Source: Plectrocnemia conspersa
Taxonomy: Eukaryota > Arthropoda > Insecta > Trichoptera > Polycentropodidae
Direction: 5' to 3'
Assembly: GCA_009617715.1 (NCBI GenBank)
Contig: VTFK01000162.1
Location: forward strand, 62,001-126,000
Length of the DNA stretch: 64,000 nucleotides
Shown here: positions 1 through 9,720 of the stretch, piece by piece
Position numbering within the stretch: position 1 is the stretch's first letter
Layout of the letters: each line of letters begins with the position of its first letter
The notes under the pieces: model-generated
Told to the model about the DNA's origin: nothing
The model's database searches: none
The model's input: only the letters and a program-made list of their open reading frames with translations
Translations under genes and position numbers: made by a program

Positions 1-1679
1 CTGTCGCAATTGTGATGAAAGCCGCTCTTGTCGATTTCGGAAATTAAGTTTATCGAAGTTTTCATAGTTGCACTGTACTTTTTCAACGAAATTGGAATTT
101 TGTCATTGTTCACTTGATTGCTTGACACTAACCGTATGATAGATTTATCAGTATCGGTGGTTTCAAGTAAACGCTGCGTTATTAAATCAGCGGCCGTGTT
201 TGACGGCGTAGCAATTAATAATTTGGAATTCGGTATTAGATACACTATTTGTTTTATAGTTTCTATTAATGTCATCGTTTTACCAGTTCCCGGTGGACCA
301 TATATTACATAAGGTGAAGGTCTTAACGTTCCGTTTAAAATATTTGTAACCGCTTTTTTTTGTATACAATTTAAGTTTTTGTTAAACCAATTTATGTTAT
401 CTGTTTGCGATCTGTTCCAGTAATTTTTATTGTCAATAACCATGCCTTGCATTAAAAAGACCAGTGTGGAGATTTGCGATTTCTTTGGTTTTACAGTGCC
501 ATCAGGAAATAATATTTGTGGGCCTAATTCTGAAAAAGCTTTGTCAATCGCAGAGTGACACTTCCGATACGTAGCTCCAGAGGTAAAAAACTCAACGTTA
601 AGAAGTTCATCGCCATATTTTTTAAAAAACATTTTTCTAAATCTAAAGTGAACAGAATCTTTCTCAATTTTATTAACGTAACCTTCGATTTCAAGCGGGT
701 ATTGATTCCACGGATTGTCCACTATTATAAAGTCTCCGAGTTGCAAGGTTGGACTCTTTTTGGCCAAATTCTTGATCTTCATAATGAGTAGTTGATTTTT
801 TTCGTCTTTCTCCATGGAAACATTTTGTTCATTATAATTTTTATATCCGAGGTTTTGCTGGATTTCTTCTAGATATAGCAACATGTGAAACTTTTTTGTA
901 TAGTTATTTAAACGTAACGGTTGTGACAATATAGGCGGTGCAGGTTTTTTGATTTGATTGGTTTTGTCGGCATCAATGTAATACGACTGCCACAAGTAGT
1001 CAGGAATTCCTTTGTGGTTTCTTGTGCGTCTTACATTTTGTTCAGTGAGCACTTCGTTATTCACCCGCCTAGATAATGTGCTAGTGCCTTTTTGAATCAC
1101 ACTCGATTTTTGATTGGAAAGTGTCGGTATGATCGTTTTTTTGAGATCTCTCGAAGCGCTCGCCTGCAGCGTTGTCGAAAGATAATTCTGACAGTTGTAA
1201 TTCGTATCGATGCGGTTTTGAGTGGCAATCGAGGTATTGAAGCCTAACGATGATCTCGGAGTTGGAGTTGGAGTCGGAGTCGGAGTCAGAGTCGGCATCG
1301 GCATCGGATCGAGGATGCCATGGAATTGAAATTTCCGAATTATATTAAATCCCTCAAAGCTGAATATTACCGTTTCCTCAGAACTGCCCAATATTATACA
1401 ACGATACTCGAGCCAAAAGTGTACTCTCTGCCCGGGGCTAATCTCTTTAAAAGTAAGCACACTGGTCAGATTTATTAATTGAGGGCGTTGTTTAATAGGT
1501 AATATAAGCTCTTTAAAAGTCTGCAATTTCGGTGAGACATTTTCAATGTAAACAGAAATGCATTTGCGCGAGTTTAATGGTAATGTTGGTAAAGCGAAAT
1601 TGTCAGATGTTTTAATCAAATCGTCTGGAGTATTTTTTAAAAACAAATATTGAAATAACTTGTAAACTGTCGACAGCAT
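1..1679 (-). CDS. MOV10/Armitage-like RNA helicase, partial (N-terminal 559 codons)
   Basis: An uninterrupted minus-strand frame opens with ATG at 1679-1677 and continues without a stop to the left edge, so the C-terminal helicase domain lies outside the window. The Walker A motif GPPGTGKT sits at residues 461-468 (292-299 downward), followed by the SF1 stretch SNTAADLI near residue 490. The block just before it (NILNGTLRPSPYVIYGPPG) is characteristic of MOV10, MOV10L1 and Armitage helicases, which unwind RNA in small-RNA and piRNA pathways in cytoplasmic granules. The N-terminal part is poorly conserved and contains a Pro-Thr repeat (about residues 125-141) encoded by a degenerate hexamer tract at 1259-1306. 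No intron is seen in 1.7 kb, unlike the other genes here, so an intronless gene or retrocopy is possible; the open frame argues for function. MOV10 versus MOV10L1/Armitage cannot be decided from this part. Confidence 0.85.
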   Translation of the reverse strand, partial: MLSTVYKLFQYLFLKNTPDDLIKTSDNFALPTLPLNSRKCISVYIENVSPKLQTFKELILPIKQRPQLINLTSVLTFKEISPGQRVHFWLEYRCIILGSSEETVIFSFEGFNIIRKFQFHGILDPMPMPTLTPTPTPTPTPRSSLGFNTSIATQNRIDTNYNCQNYLSTTLQASASRDLKKTIIPTLSNQKSSVIQKGTSTLSRRVNNEVLTEQNVRRTRNHKGIPDYLWQSYYIDADKTNQIKKPAPPILSQPLRLNNYTKKFHMLLYLEEIQQNLGYKNYNEQNVSMEKDEKNQLLIMKIKNLAKKSPTLQLGDFIIVDNPWNQYPLEIEGYVNKIEKDSVHFRFRKMFFKKYGDELLNVEFFTSGATYRKCHSAIDKAFSELGPQILFPDGTVKPKKSQISTLVFLMQGMVIDNKNYWNRSQTDNINWFNKNLNCIQKKAVTNILNGTLRPSPYVIYGPPGTGKTMTLIETIKQIVYLIPNSKLLIATPSNTAADLITQRLLETTDTDKSIIRLVSSNQVNNDKIPISLKKYSATMKTSINLISEIDKSGFHHNCD

Positions 1680-1809
1680 TTTACTTTATTGCACTTTGCA
1701 TTACTGTCACTAGATTGCATCAGCTATGCACTGATCGCGTTAAACTGTCACTATGATAATACATCTCGGTGTTGCCATGAGTTATAAACCTTATAGACCA
1801 TATACCCGA

Positions 1810-2108
1810 ATGCAAATTTGGATTGCCTTTTGGCGAAAAGCAAGTGTAAAAAAATTCAAAACGGCTCGGTATTCGACGTCGGTGCTGCCCCCAAGTGTCG
1901 ATCGATAGCCAAATATTCCCTTTTAGTGGAAAAAATTCAAAAAAGGTATTTAAGGTACCTTTACCAAAGGACATTTGGTTATTATCCGTACATATATCCC
2001 AGCGCCTTTCTTTTAGTTAGAAAATTGTATGTCGCTAAGCATTTTTTCAAATTACTAAAAGGTGCTGTCACGCTCAGAAACCATACTGTCGTGTACAGGG
2101 TAAATTAA
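1810..2108 (+). mobile_element. LINE ORF2 C-terminal fragment (same family as 19.1 kb copy)
   Basis: Translation of 1905-2020 gives IAKYSLLVEKIQKRYLRYL and then FGYYPYIYPSAFLL, nearly the same as the LINE protein at 19939-20050. The part between the FLL block and KLYVAKHFFKLLKGAV is shortened relative to that copy. It is a decayed fragment of a non-LTR retrotransposon, lying only about 130 bp upstream of the helicase start codon and pointing away from it. Confidence 0.8.
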
Positions 2109-3390
2109 AATTAGTATTATAGTATTTTGATAATTATGTACTATTTAATTTCAATAATATACAAAAAGTGGTATTTTAGTTTAAGTAATAACATAATTGA
2201 ATTAATCATTATTTTGTATTTTATTATATATTATAATTTTATGTACTTAAAACGTAGAAAAATTTGAAAATGTAATTAAATTTCTGAAAATAGTTTATAT
2301 TTTAAGTTGAAATTAATTTTAATAAATATTTATGAATATAATATATTTATCATTGCTCGATTTGCATCAAAACACATTAAAAATTTGTAAATATCTCAAA
2401 AATTACGCTAAAAATAATAAAATTATTATAATCACATTTCTCACAAACAAATTTTCCGACATTTTGTAATAAAAGTGGCAAGAATTCTTGTCGACTCGAG
2501 TTTGCAAAATTTGCCGATCGAAGAGAAAAGTTTGTTTACTCTATTATTAGACCCTTTTTATGAGTTCATTCACGTTTTGACTCATGTAAAAGTAATAAAA
2601 ACGTCATAATTGTAAAAAACAGTGTCACGATTTTAGTGACCTACCCATAGGACAGTGGGCATATCTGGGTTAATATTGTTTTCTAATTGCCACCCATAAC
2701 CATCCGTTTACTGAAAATAAATACTGCGGAAGGAATAAAAATCATTTTAACAGGCTAATTAAAAATTTCAAAATATATTATTAAATAAATAAAATAAACT
2801 GATATTATAAAATCCATTTTTGGTCTTTTTTTTTTTTAAAAAAAAAGTTAACCAGGTTGATAAGTCAAAGAACTTAATAATAAATAAATACTAGACGTAC
2901 AAATATTTTTAGTAGGAACACAACTGCACGTGTTTTTTGTGTAAGACGACCTTGGTTTTGCAAAATAGCAATAAATACAAATGGATCAGGAATATGATAT
3001 AATAGGGTGACTTCCTATTGTATCCAGACGGTGTGCGTTTCGTAGCGAGAAAGTAGGTTAACACGTTTTATCTTTCAACATTGTTTTTCATCGCCGTGCG
3101 CGTATTTATTCCCCAGGCGATCAAAAAATATAATCAACAACATTGGTTTCTGAGATAAATTTTTTTATTCTAAATACTTGAATTATTAAATAGTAAATAT
3201 GTCGATTATTAAAAACGGTAACATAAATTAAATTATTTTTAGTGATTAATATTTATCACAGAATTGATCATTCATAATAATCAGTGATCGTCGACAAGAG
3301 AATAGAAAATCCGTCACTCCAGTGCTAATATTCCGAGTGAAAATTATTTATATAAATTGAAAATTGAGTTATAGTAAAATATAATTAAAT
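2109..3390. other. AT-rich intergenic stretch
   Basis: Very AT-rich DNA between the LINE fragment and the GC-rich leader of the distal EFCAB14-like exon. I see no coding similarity, RNA gene or clear transposon end. It should contain the promoter of the plus-strand gene near its right end, but no core promoter element is convincing. Confidence 0.5.
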
Positions 3391-3480
3391 TGTTGAGGTT
3401 AAGCGAAAGTCCGACGTGAAGTTATCTGCGCAGTTACGTCAAGGTGACAGCCGACGGTGCGGTTTACGAATCGCGGAATC

Positions 3481-3528
3481 GCCAAGTCGCCAAGTCGCCA
3501 AGTCGCCAAGTCGCCAAGTCGCCAAGTC
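3481..3528. repeat. 6 perfect copies of an 8-bp tandem repeat (GCCAAGTC)
   Basis: Six uninterrupted copies of GCCAAGTC run from 3481 to 3528 inside a locally GC-rich leader (about 3400-3640), 117 bp before the start codon of the distal exon at 3645. The array is most likely transcribed as 5' UTR. The open frame on the opposite strand here is a by-product of the repeat. Confidence 0.9.
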
Positions 3529-3644
3529 GCCCTAGCTGCTAGTATGATCTCCGACCCGATCCGAGTTCCGTTTCGCCCCCCGAGTCTAGCGGCCGCAGAC
3601 TTTGCTCTCTCGTCGAAGACCATTTAGCGATTCGTCTTCGCGAC

Positions 3645-4509
3645 ATGTCTTTCGGCGACAACAAGGAAACCTTCAATTTGCTCGACGTCTCCACGGACGC
3701 CGATTCGGACGAGTTTCAAATAGAGATCGCCCCGCGCAAGCGAAGGATCAGGTGTGACTTACATTTTTCAGTTTCAATTTCACAGTACATTTCAGTTCAT
3801 CTAATATTCATCAAATTACTCAAATGATTGAAAAATATTACTCAACTCACTTTTTTCAGTCAAAATATCTTCCATCGATGTATCGAAGCTTATAATAGTG
3901 TGAACATTCTGAACAAAGTTACAGATTTCATTCAACAATATTTGCTTCGTTATCTTCAGTATCGAGTCCAGTAGTATCATCAGCGGAAAATAATCCTAGA
4001 AAGTGTTCTTTAATTTCATTTAACGTTATTTTCGAGACATATCATTGACTCGTTGTTTGCGGGATCAGCCAAGACATTAGTGACCATCCTGTATAATGTA
4101 TTTTTTAACGCTCAATCAAAACACTAATATCATGTAGATCTTTTGTCATGGATGTATAGGTACAACTCCTAGCAACTTTAAATCAAACAAATTTTCTAAT
4201 GCGTATTTACAAATTATATTTGTTCTGTGCGTTTTAAAGTAAATTTAATAACATTGTCATTTTATTAACCTTTGTGCTTTGCAAACAAATCTACAATAAT
4301 ATGTGATTTCATATTTATATTCTATTTTATTTTTAGAAAACGTGGAAGAAAAATTTCTCAATGTTCGAAACCTAGAACGGACACGTGGGGTCCCAAACTC
4401 ATACTGATAGGAATTACCACTGCCTTATTAGCTTGGCTTGCAACACTGTCGTGGGCTGCTGCGTCTTTATCCGCTGATACGCATAGATTGGATGTTGCTC
4501 TTAAAGAAG
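3645..4509 (+). CDS. EFCAB14-like protein, distal alternative N-terminal module (exons 1d and 2d)
   Basis: Exon 1d (3645-3751) starts with ATG at 3645, encodes 35 codons plus 2 nt (MSFGDNKETFNLL..., acidic, ending in the basic RKRRI) and stops at the donor AG|GTGTGA. Exon 2d (4337-4509) follows TTTTTAG and restores the frame as an R-K-R-G-R cluster, then a hydrophobic helix (about residues 55-77, LILIGITTALLAWLATLSW) and LDVALKE, ending at G|GTTAGT in phase 1. The module thus encodes a cytoplasmic basic tail plus a type II membrane anchor. The phase-1 end fits the acceptor at 28163, which gives a predicted 426-residue protein. LDVALKE resembles the juxtamembrane VALKE of vertebrate EFCAB14. 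The alternative is that these exons belong to another gene whose remaining exons I have missed in the 23.6 kb that follow. Confidence 0.6.
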
Positions 4510-7500
4510 GTTAGTAAACTAAATAAAAAAATATGTGTAATAAGTGGGTAAATATTAAATAATTTGTCAGAAAATTATTAAAAATATTTATTTTTAATTG
4601 TATCTCTAATAAGTAAATAAGTAAAGTTTTTAACAATATTAATACATCCTTCAATTAATGCAGTTTTCAAAATTTATTGCTATTATACTTCAAGAAAATG
4701 TCCAATTCACTTATATAACTTATAATCTTTGATTAATAAATTTAATTTCAATTTTTATAATACTCGAACTATAAAATTTATACAAATTTGATAAATTTAA
4801 CTGTATTTTTGAATTAGTAATTGGTTATTATAAAATTTACTTTTCACGTTTTTATTGATCGTAACAATTAGATTTCTGCGTATGAAAAAGGATGTTTTAT
4901 TTAAATATTTATTTTGAAATATGTCATTTAACAATTTTGACCCTTTTACTTTTATGTATAGAACTAATTTTAAGACTTTTTATAACAAATGTTTAAGTTG
5001 CCGCAATTTTGTAACAAGGTAGCGGTACAGGCTAGATGTTAAACTTTGTCGATATATTTCAAAGACAATTATAAAAAAATGATTGCCATCTGATTATTTG
5101 CCACATACATTTCATTTATAATATATAGCTAATTTTTAACTCAGGTTGCTTTGTGGTCTCTGGATGTAAGAATACTATAATATTAGTTTTAGGTTATTTT
5201 GGTAAAACTACTGATGAACTTATTTAATTAAATCTTTCGTTGTAACATGACAAGTGTGAGCCCAATGAGTAACAATAGGGTAATAAACGATTCAAGATAA
5301 TATTTAATCTTTGATTCAAAATAATTCCAAGAATGTGTTTACTTGATCGCAACCAAGACACTGATGTCAAAACAACACATTTAAAAATCTTATCTTCTTT
5401 TCAATTTACCTAATATCAGGGCATTTTTTAAACAAAAAAGGTACCGGAACTTATTTCTTGTCAAGCATTTTATTATAGAAAATTATGTTCATTCAAATTA
5501 AATTTAAAGCAGCTTTTCCTATACTACGAAGCGCATAAAAAATAAAGAAAATTTATCATAATTTTTTCTTTACTTTAGACATGTCAAATCTAAAGTTAAA
5601 CAAACAAATATAATTATACAACTAAAGATTAAATTTAAAATAAATTTGAATAAAAGTTTATAGTGATTTCCAATTGTCCAATTCTCGTCTGTTAAATCGT
5701 CTCGATTCATTTTTTTAGTGTTGGTGTCTATGGCCAAATGAAATCTGAGAAACCGCAGATCAACGTAGTTTGAAGGATCGAAAAGTGGCAAAGGTGGTCC
5801 GACGAGTTTAATGAAGAAAAGTGCTGAAACTGTATTGGTCTTCATCGAAGCTCTTATTGGGGTAATAATTAGATTCGTTTGCGAAAACCCGGGTTCATGT
5901 TTGCTTGAAAAAATGGGAATAGAATTCGGAGCATATATCAAATGCAATATTTTTTTAGTATGTCTTTACGAGAATTTACTTGCAAAATCCACTAATCGTT
6001 TCTGATTCGTTTAGTGGTATTCTGATTGATATGTTCGTAAATTCCATCTCCAAATGTCAACTGAACATCAATATCTTCAAGCCAATATTTTTAGTCAAGT
6101 AAGCGAACCCAAAGTATAAACTTAAATTTTTTTTTGCTATCTAGCAACCTTTTTTAAATTGACTCGTTCAACATGGAATAAAATGTTTTCAAGTCAATAG
6201 GAGGATCATTTCTTAAAAAAATTTCGTGGTGTGAAATGTACTGATAAATAGCTTATCCATGGAATTAAAAACAAATGCATTTATAAACGTACATATACAT
6301 AAGTATAGTCTATTGTTATGTTTCTGTGAATTATGTTTTTTTCATTTGCTCAAGAAAGAAAATTTAAAAATTTGCTTGAATTATTTTAAAGACCAAGATT
6401 TATTTTTTTAAATATGGATCGTTATAACATAAAGTTTGAAAACTACTTTGAAGTAATTTTGACTGCTGTTTTGGGTATGAAAAAAATAGTTATCAATTTT
6501 TTTCATAAACCGTTCGTAAATTACTGATCATTTTTAATATTAATTCGCCGACGACAACGAATAACGGTCTAGTACTCTGCATTATTCCCACTAGGTCGTA
6601 TGATAGCTTTACGCCGTACAAATGATGCAAACTGTAAGGGTTCCAACCACCTGCATAATTACCTTGTTGGTCATTCTAACGACTATTTCGAACAAATAAA
6701 AATATACACTAACTCATCTCGAAAGTACCAATATAGAGCTCGGAACGAAACAATTGAGTTATCAATTCTTAAGATTTTATTAGAACATCTGTCTCGATTA
6801 GGGATTGCAATACCGGTATTGGGGCAAAAATTGACATTCAATACTACCGGTATTACCAATAATATTTTTATATATTTTTTTAAATCCATACATCTTATTT
6901 GCTGAAAACGATATCTCCATGGCCTAGAACTACGAAAACGACGATGTCCATATTGCTTGAAAGCAAAACCGTAGAAAAAAATGATGCTTATTGTAGGAGA
7001 TTAACTTTAGTAGTTTTATCAGGTTAGAATATCAAAGTAGAATAGTAATATACTGAAATATCGGCCCACCCAAATATGTGAAAAATCCCACCGGCCGATT
7101 TAATTTAATTTAACATATGCAATATTTTTGTGTCAACATAAAAGGAATACATATGCTTTAATCTCAGACAAATCTAACGGTACCTAGTATTTCCCAGTAA
7201 TTATGTTATGCGACCTTTTTTTTTTTTTATGATAGGGATGGCTGGCGAAGTGAAAACAAGCAGGTACTGCATACACAAAATTCTTTCTACTATTTGCGTA
7301 TTTTTATCTCAATTCAAACATATTTTTACCCAAATAGTCCAAAGAATATGCTTTACTAAACATTGGTGCTAAATATTAGTAATAATTATATTTAAATAAA
7401 AAACATATTTGAAACAATTGCGCGAAATGTATGTTTTTAAAAGAAAATTATTTTTAAAAACTTAATTACCTCACACCATTGAGTGTACACAAAAAAAGAA

Positions 7501-8279
7501 ACATTTTTAAAACACCTTTTTTTTTCAATTTTTTTGCATATGTTAGGCCAAAATGTCTGGGACTAAAACAGTATTTACGTATTTCTTATTCTATAACATT
7601 TATAACCCAAATTTAATTAATGTTATTTTTAACATGAATAGAAATAAATAAATATACGAGAGATAAATCTTTCAAAAATAAATTTTATTGCGATATTCTA
7701 AAATTAATATTAAATGTGCAATAATTAGACTAAAATAATATAAATAGATCACATCTTAATTACAAAAATAACACGATCATCAATCATATAAATATGTCGT
7801 ATTTTGAACAAACAGATTTTTTACACATTTCTTTCTCATAAGGTTCTTTCGAATAATCGTAACTGACAAAAAATGATCAGTAATATATTTTATTGGAATA
7901 AATTGGCTAGTAATGCTCTGGCCCCTGATATAAAATTTAGGAGGCATTCAGAAGCGGTCGATCAATGACGATGTTGTCCTAGATTTATTGCTGCAAAAAA
8001 AGATTTGGCACCGAATTATCGAAAATATTTTTTTTTATTATGAAAGTGTTTTAATTAAAATAATTTGTAATTAAAATACTAAATATATCGAACAATAGTT
8101 GCCGGAGAATTCCAACGCTTTGGTTTTGCTAATCAAAAAACTGTATTCGAAATATTTTTTTAGTCAATTAATTAAAATAATAAATAATAATGTCAATATT
8201 GGTAATACCAGGTATTAACGGTATTAGACTTTTTTCTCTTGGTGATTACTTTTTCGTACATTTCGGGCGGTATTTCGGT
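4510..8279. other. AT-rich presumed intron sequence with short repeat remnants
   Basis: No exon is recognised. At 5228-5284 there is a 57-bp segment clearly alignable to 36780-36837 and related to the LINE 3' hairpin at 20437-20480. A minus-strand open frame at 5570-5947 (125 codons) and a plus frame at 6600-6905 have no recognisable domain. Sequences at about 6790-6866 and 8190-8222 form imperfect inverted repeats around ACCGGTATTACCAATA and may be the ends of a decayed hAT-like element. Confidence 0.4.
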
Positions 8280-9085
8280 TATAATTTGGTAGATGTTGGC
8301 TTAGGTTTTCCAATTATCTTGGCATAACTCCACAAAAAAATCCTACGGCGTCAAATTGTATGATCTTGTCGGCCAGTTAACTTCACGTAAAACATCCAAC
8401 GTTGCATATAATGTGTGGCAAGCGTCGCCGTCTTGATGGAACCACATGTCTTTCACGTCAATATCTTTGATTGACAAAAAAAATCGGCTATCATGCTCCT
8501 ATAGCGTTCACCGTTGACCTTCATCGATTTCAAAAAAATAAGGCCCAATGACGCCGCCTGACCGCAATGGCACTAAACAGTCACTTTTTGCGTATGTAAT
8601 TGTATCTCATGAATCATATGAGGAATTATTAACATACCCAGAGTGGTGAAAATGTGCTTTGTCAGAGAAGAAGATTTTCTTTTAAAAATCAGAATCAACT
8701 TCTTGCTGCTCTAACACGCTATCTGCGTAAATTCTTCGCTGTCCAGGATCGTTGAGCTTTGTTCTCTAGTGCTATCTAAATTGTATACGGGTGTAGGTGC
8801 AAGTCCAGATGCAAAATGCGCCAAGGGGAATCATAAGAAAAGCCCAAAAAACGTGAACGCCGACGAATCGAAAATCCGGGTCTTCGGACACCCTTTTTAC
8901 TTACAGCAGCAATATTTTTGGCTAAACGAGCGCCGTAATGATGCACAGGCCTTCAAGTTTCTTCAATTTTTTTTAACTAAGTTGTGAATTATTCGTTCAG
9001 TAGAACGATAAAGTTGATCATAATATTCCTGTTGAACAATTGAACAATATAACGCGCTGAGCGGGTGGTTAAGCGTTTCATTTCT
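8280..9085 (-). pseudogene. Decayed mariner-superfamily transposase
   Basis: Read on the minus strand from about 9085 down to 8280, frames with frameshifts and stops spell a Tc1/mariner DDE transposase. Seen in order are a helix-turn-helix part (FSIRRRSR, then WRILHLDLHLHPY), LEQQEVDSDF, FFSDKAHF, GGVIGPYFFEIDEG, the second catalytic segment WFHQDGDACHT, and NWPTRSYNLTP followed by a stop. At least five stops or frame changes make it inactive. No terminal repeats or target duplications were identified with confidence. It lies inside the presumed large intron of the EFCAB14-like gene. Confidence 0.85.
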
Positions 9086-9484
9086 TAAATGTGTTGTTGC
9101 AAACTAACATTTAACACGCGTGATAATTGACAGGTGTCTGATTTACAGTGTTACCAACGTAGGTATTTTGAATGAAATAAATCTGTATTTATAGTATTAT
9201 TATATACTTTATTAAATAAAGATTGAGCTGCATTTTATAAATGTTTTGCGAATTGGAAGAAATGCTAGCATATTATCTGTTGGGGAAGAGATTAATAGAG
9301 TAAGAACATCAATATTGAAGAATAATGATAAAAATACAGATATTTTTATCTATCACATCTCGTACAAAGAAAAATAAATATCAAAATCAAAGCAACAAGC
9401 TTTTACAATTGTCGATTTTGATGTGTTTTTGTTATGGTCAAAAATAAATTATGTTAGAAATCGCTTTTTTCGGAATTGAAATGA

Positions 9485-9720
9485 GCGCTAGCACAGTTTC
9501 CCGTTGCGCGGGCTAATGGTGTCCGCGCACCGGGAAAACTGCGCGCCGCGTAGGGAAAAGCTCGTCGAGGGTGGGGGACGGTTGTTTTCGCTCGCAACAC
9601 CGGTCGACGCAGCCGCCGAGCGTTAGTGCGGGCGCCGCTATCGATTGCGGACGCCGCTCCGCGGAAAATTCGACGCCTCCTCCGCCTGTCGATCGATTTT
9701 ACCGACGTGTATTATTGTAA
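9485..9720. promoter_or_regulatory. CpG-rich island with a palindrome, possible promoter
   Basis: A sharply bounded GC- and CpG-rich block in otherwise AT-rich DNA. Near its left edge an imperfect 17/18-bp inverted repeat (9495-9511 against 9523-9540, arms around CCCGTTGCGCGG and CCGCGCACCGGG) could fold. The only comparable blocks in the window are the gene leaders at 3400-3640 and 26570-26900, part of the LTR-like element, and the MITEs, so an internal promoter with a non-coding first exon is a reasonable guess. No start codon or splice site proves this. Confidence 0.35.

Noticed and set aside
5570..5947. 125-codon minus-strand frame (contains RDDLTDENW, reminiscent of some transposases)
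   Set aside because: The resemblance is a few residues only and no catalytic motif could be found.
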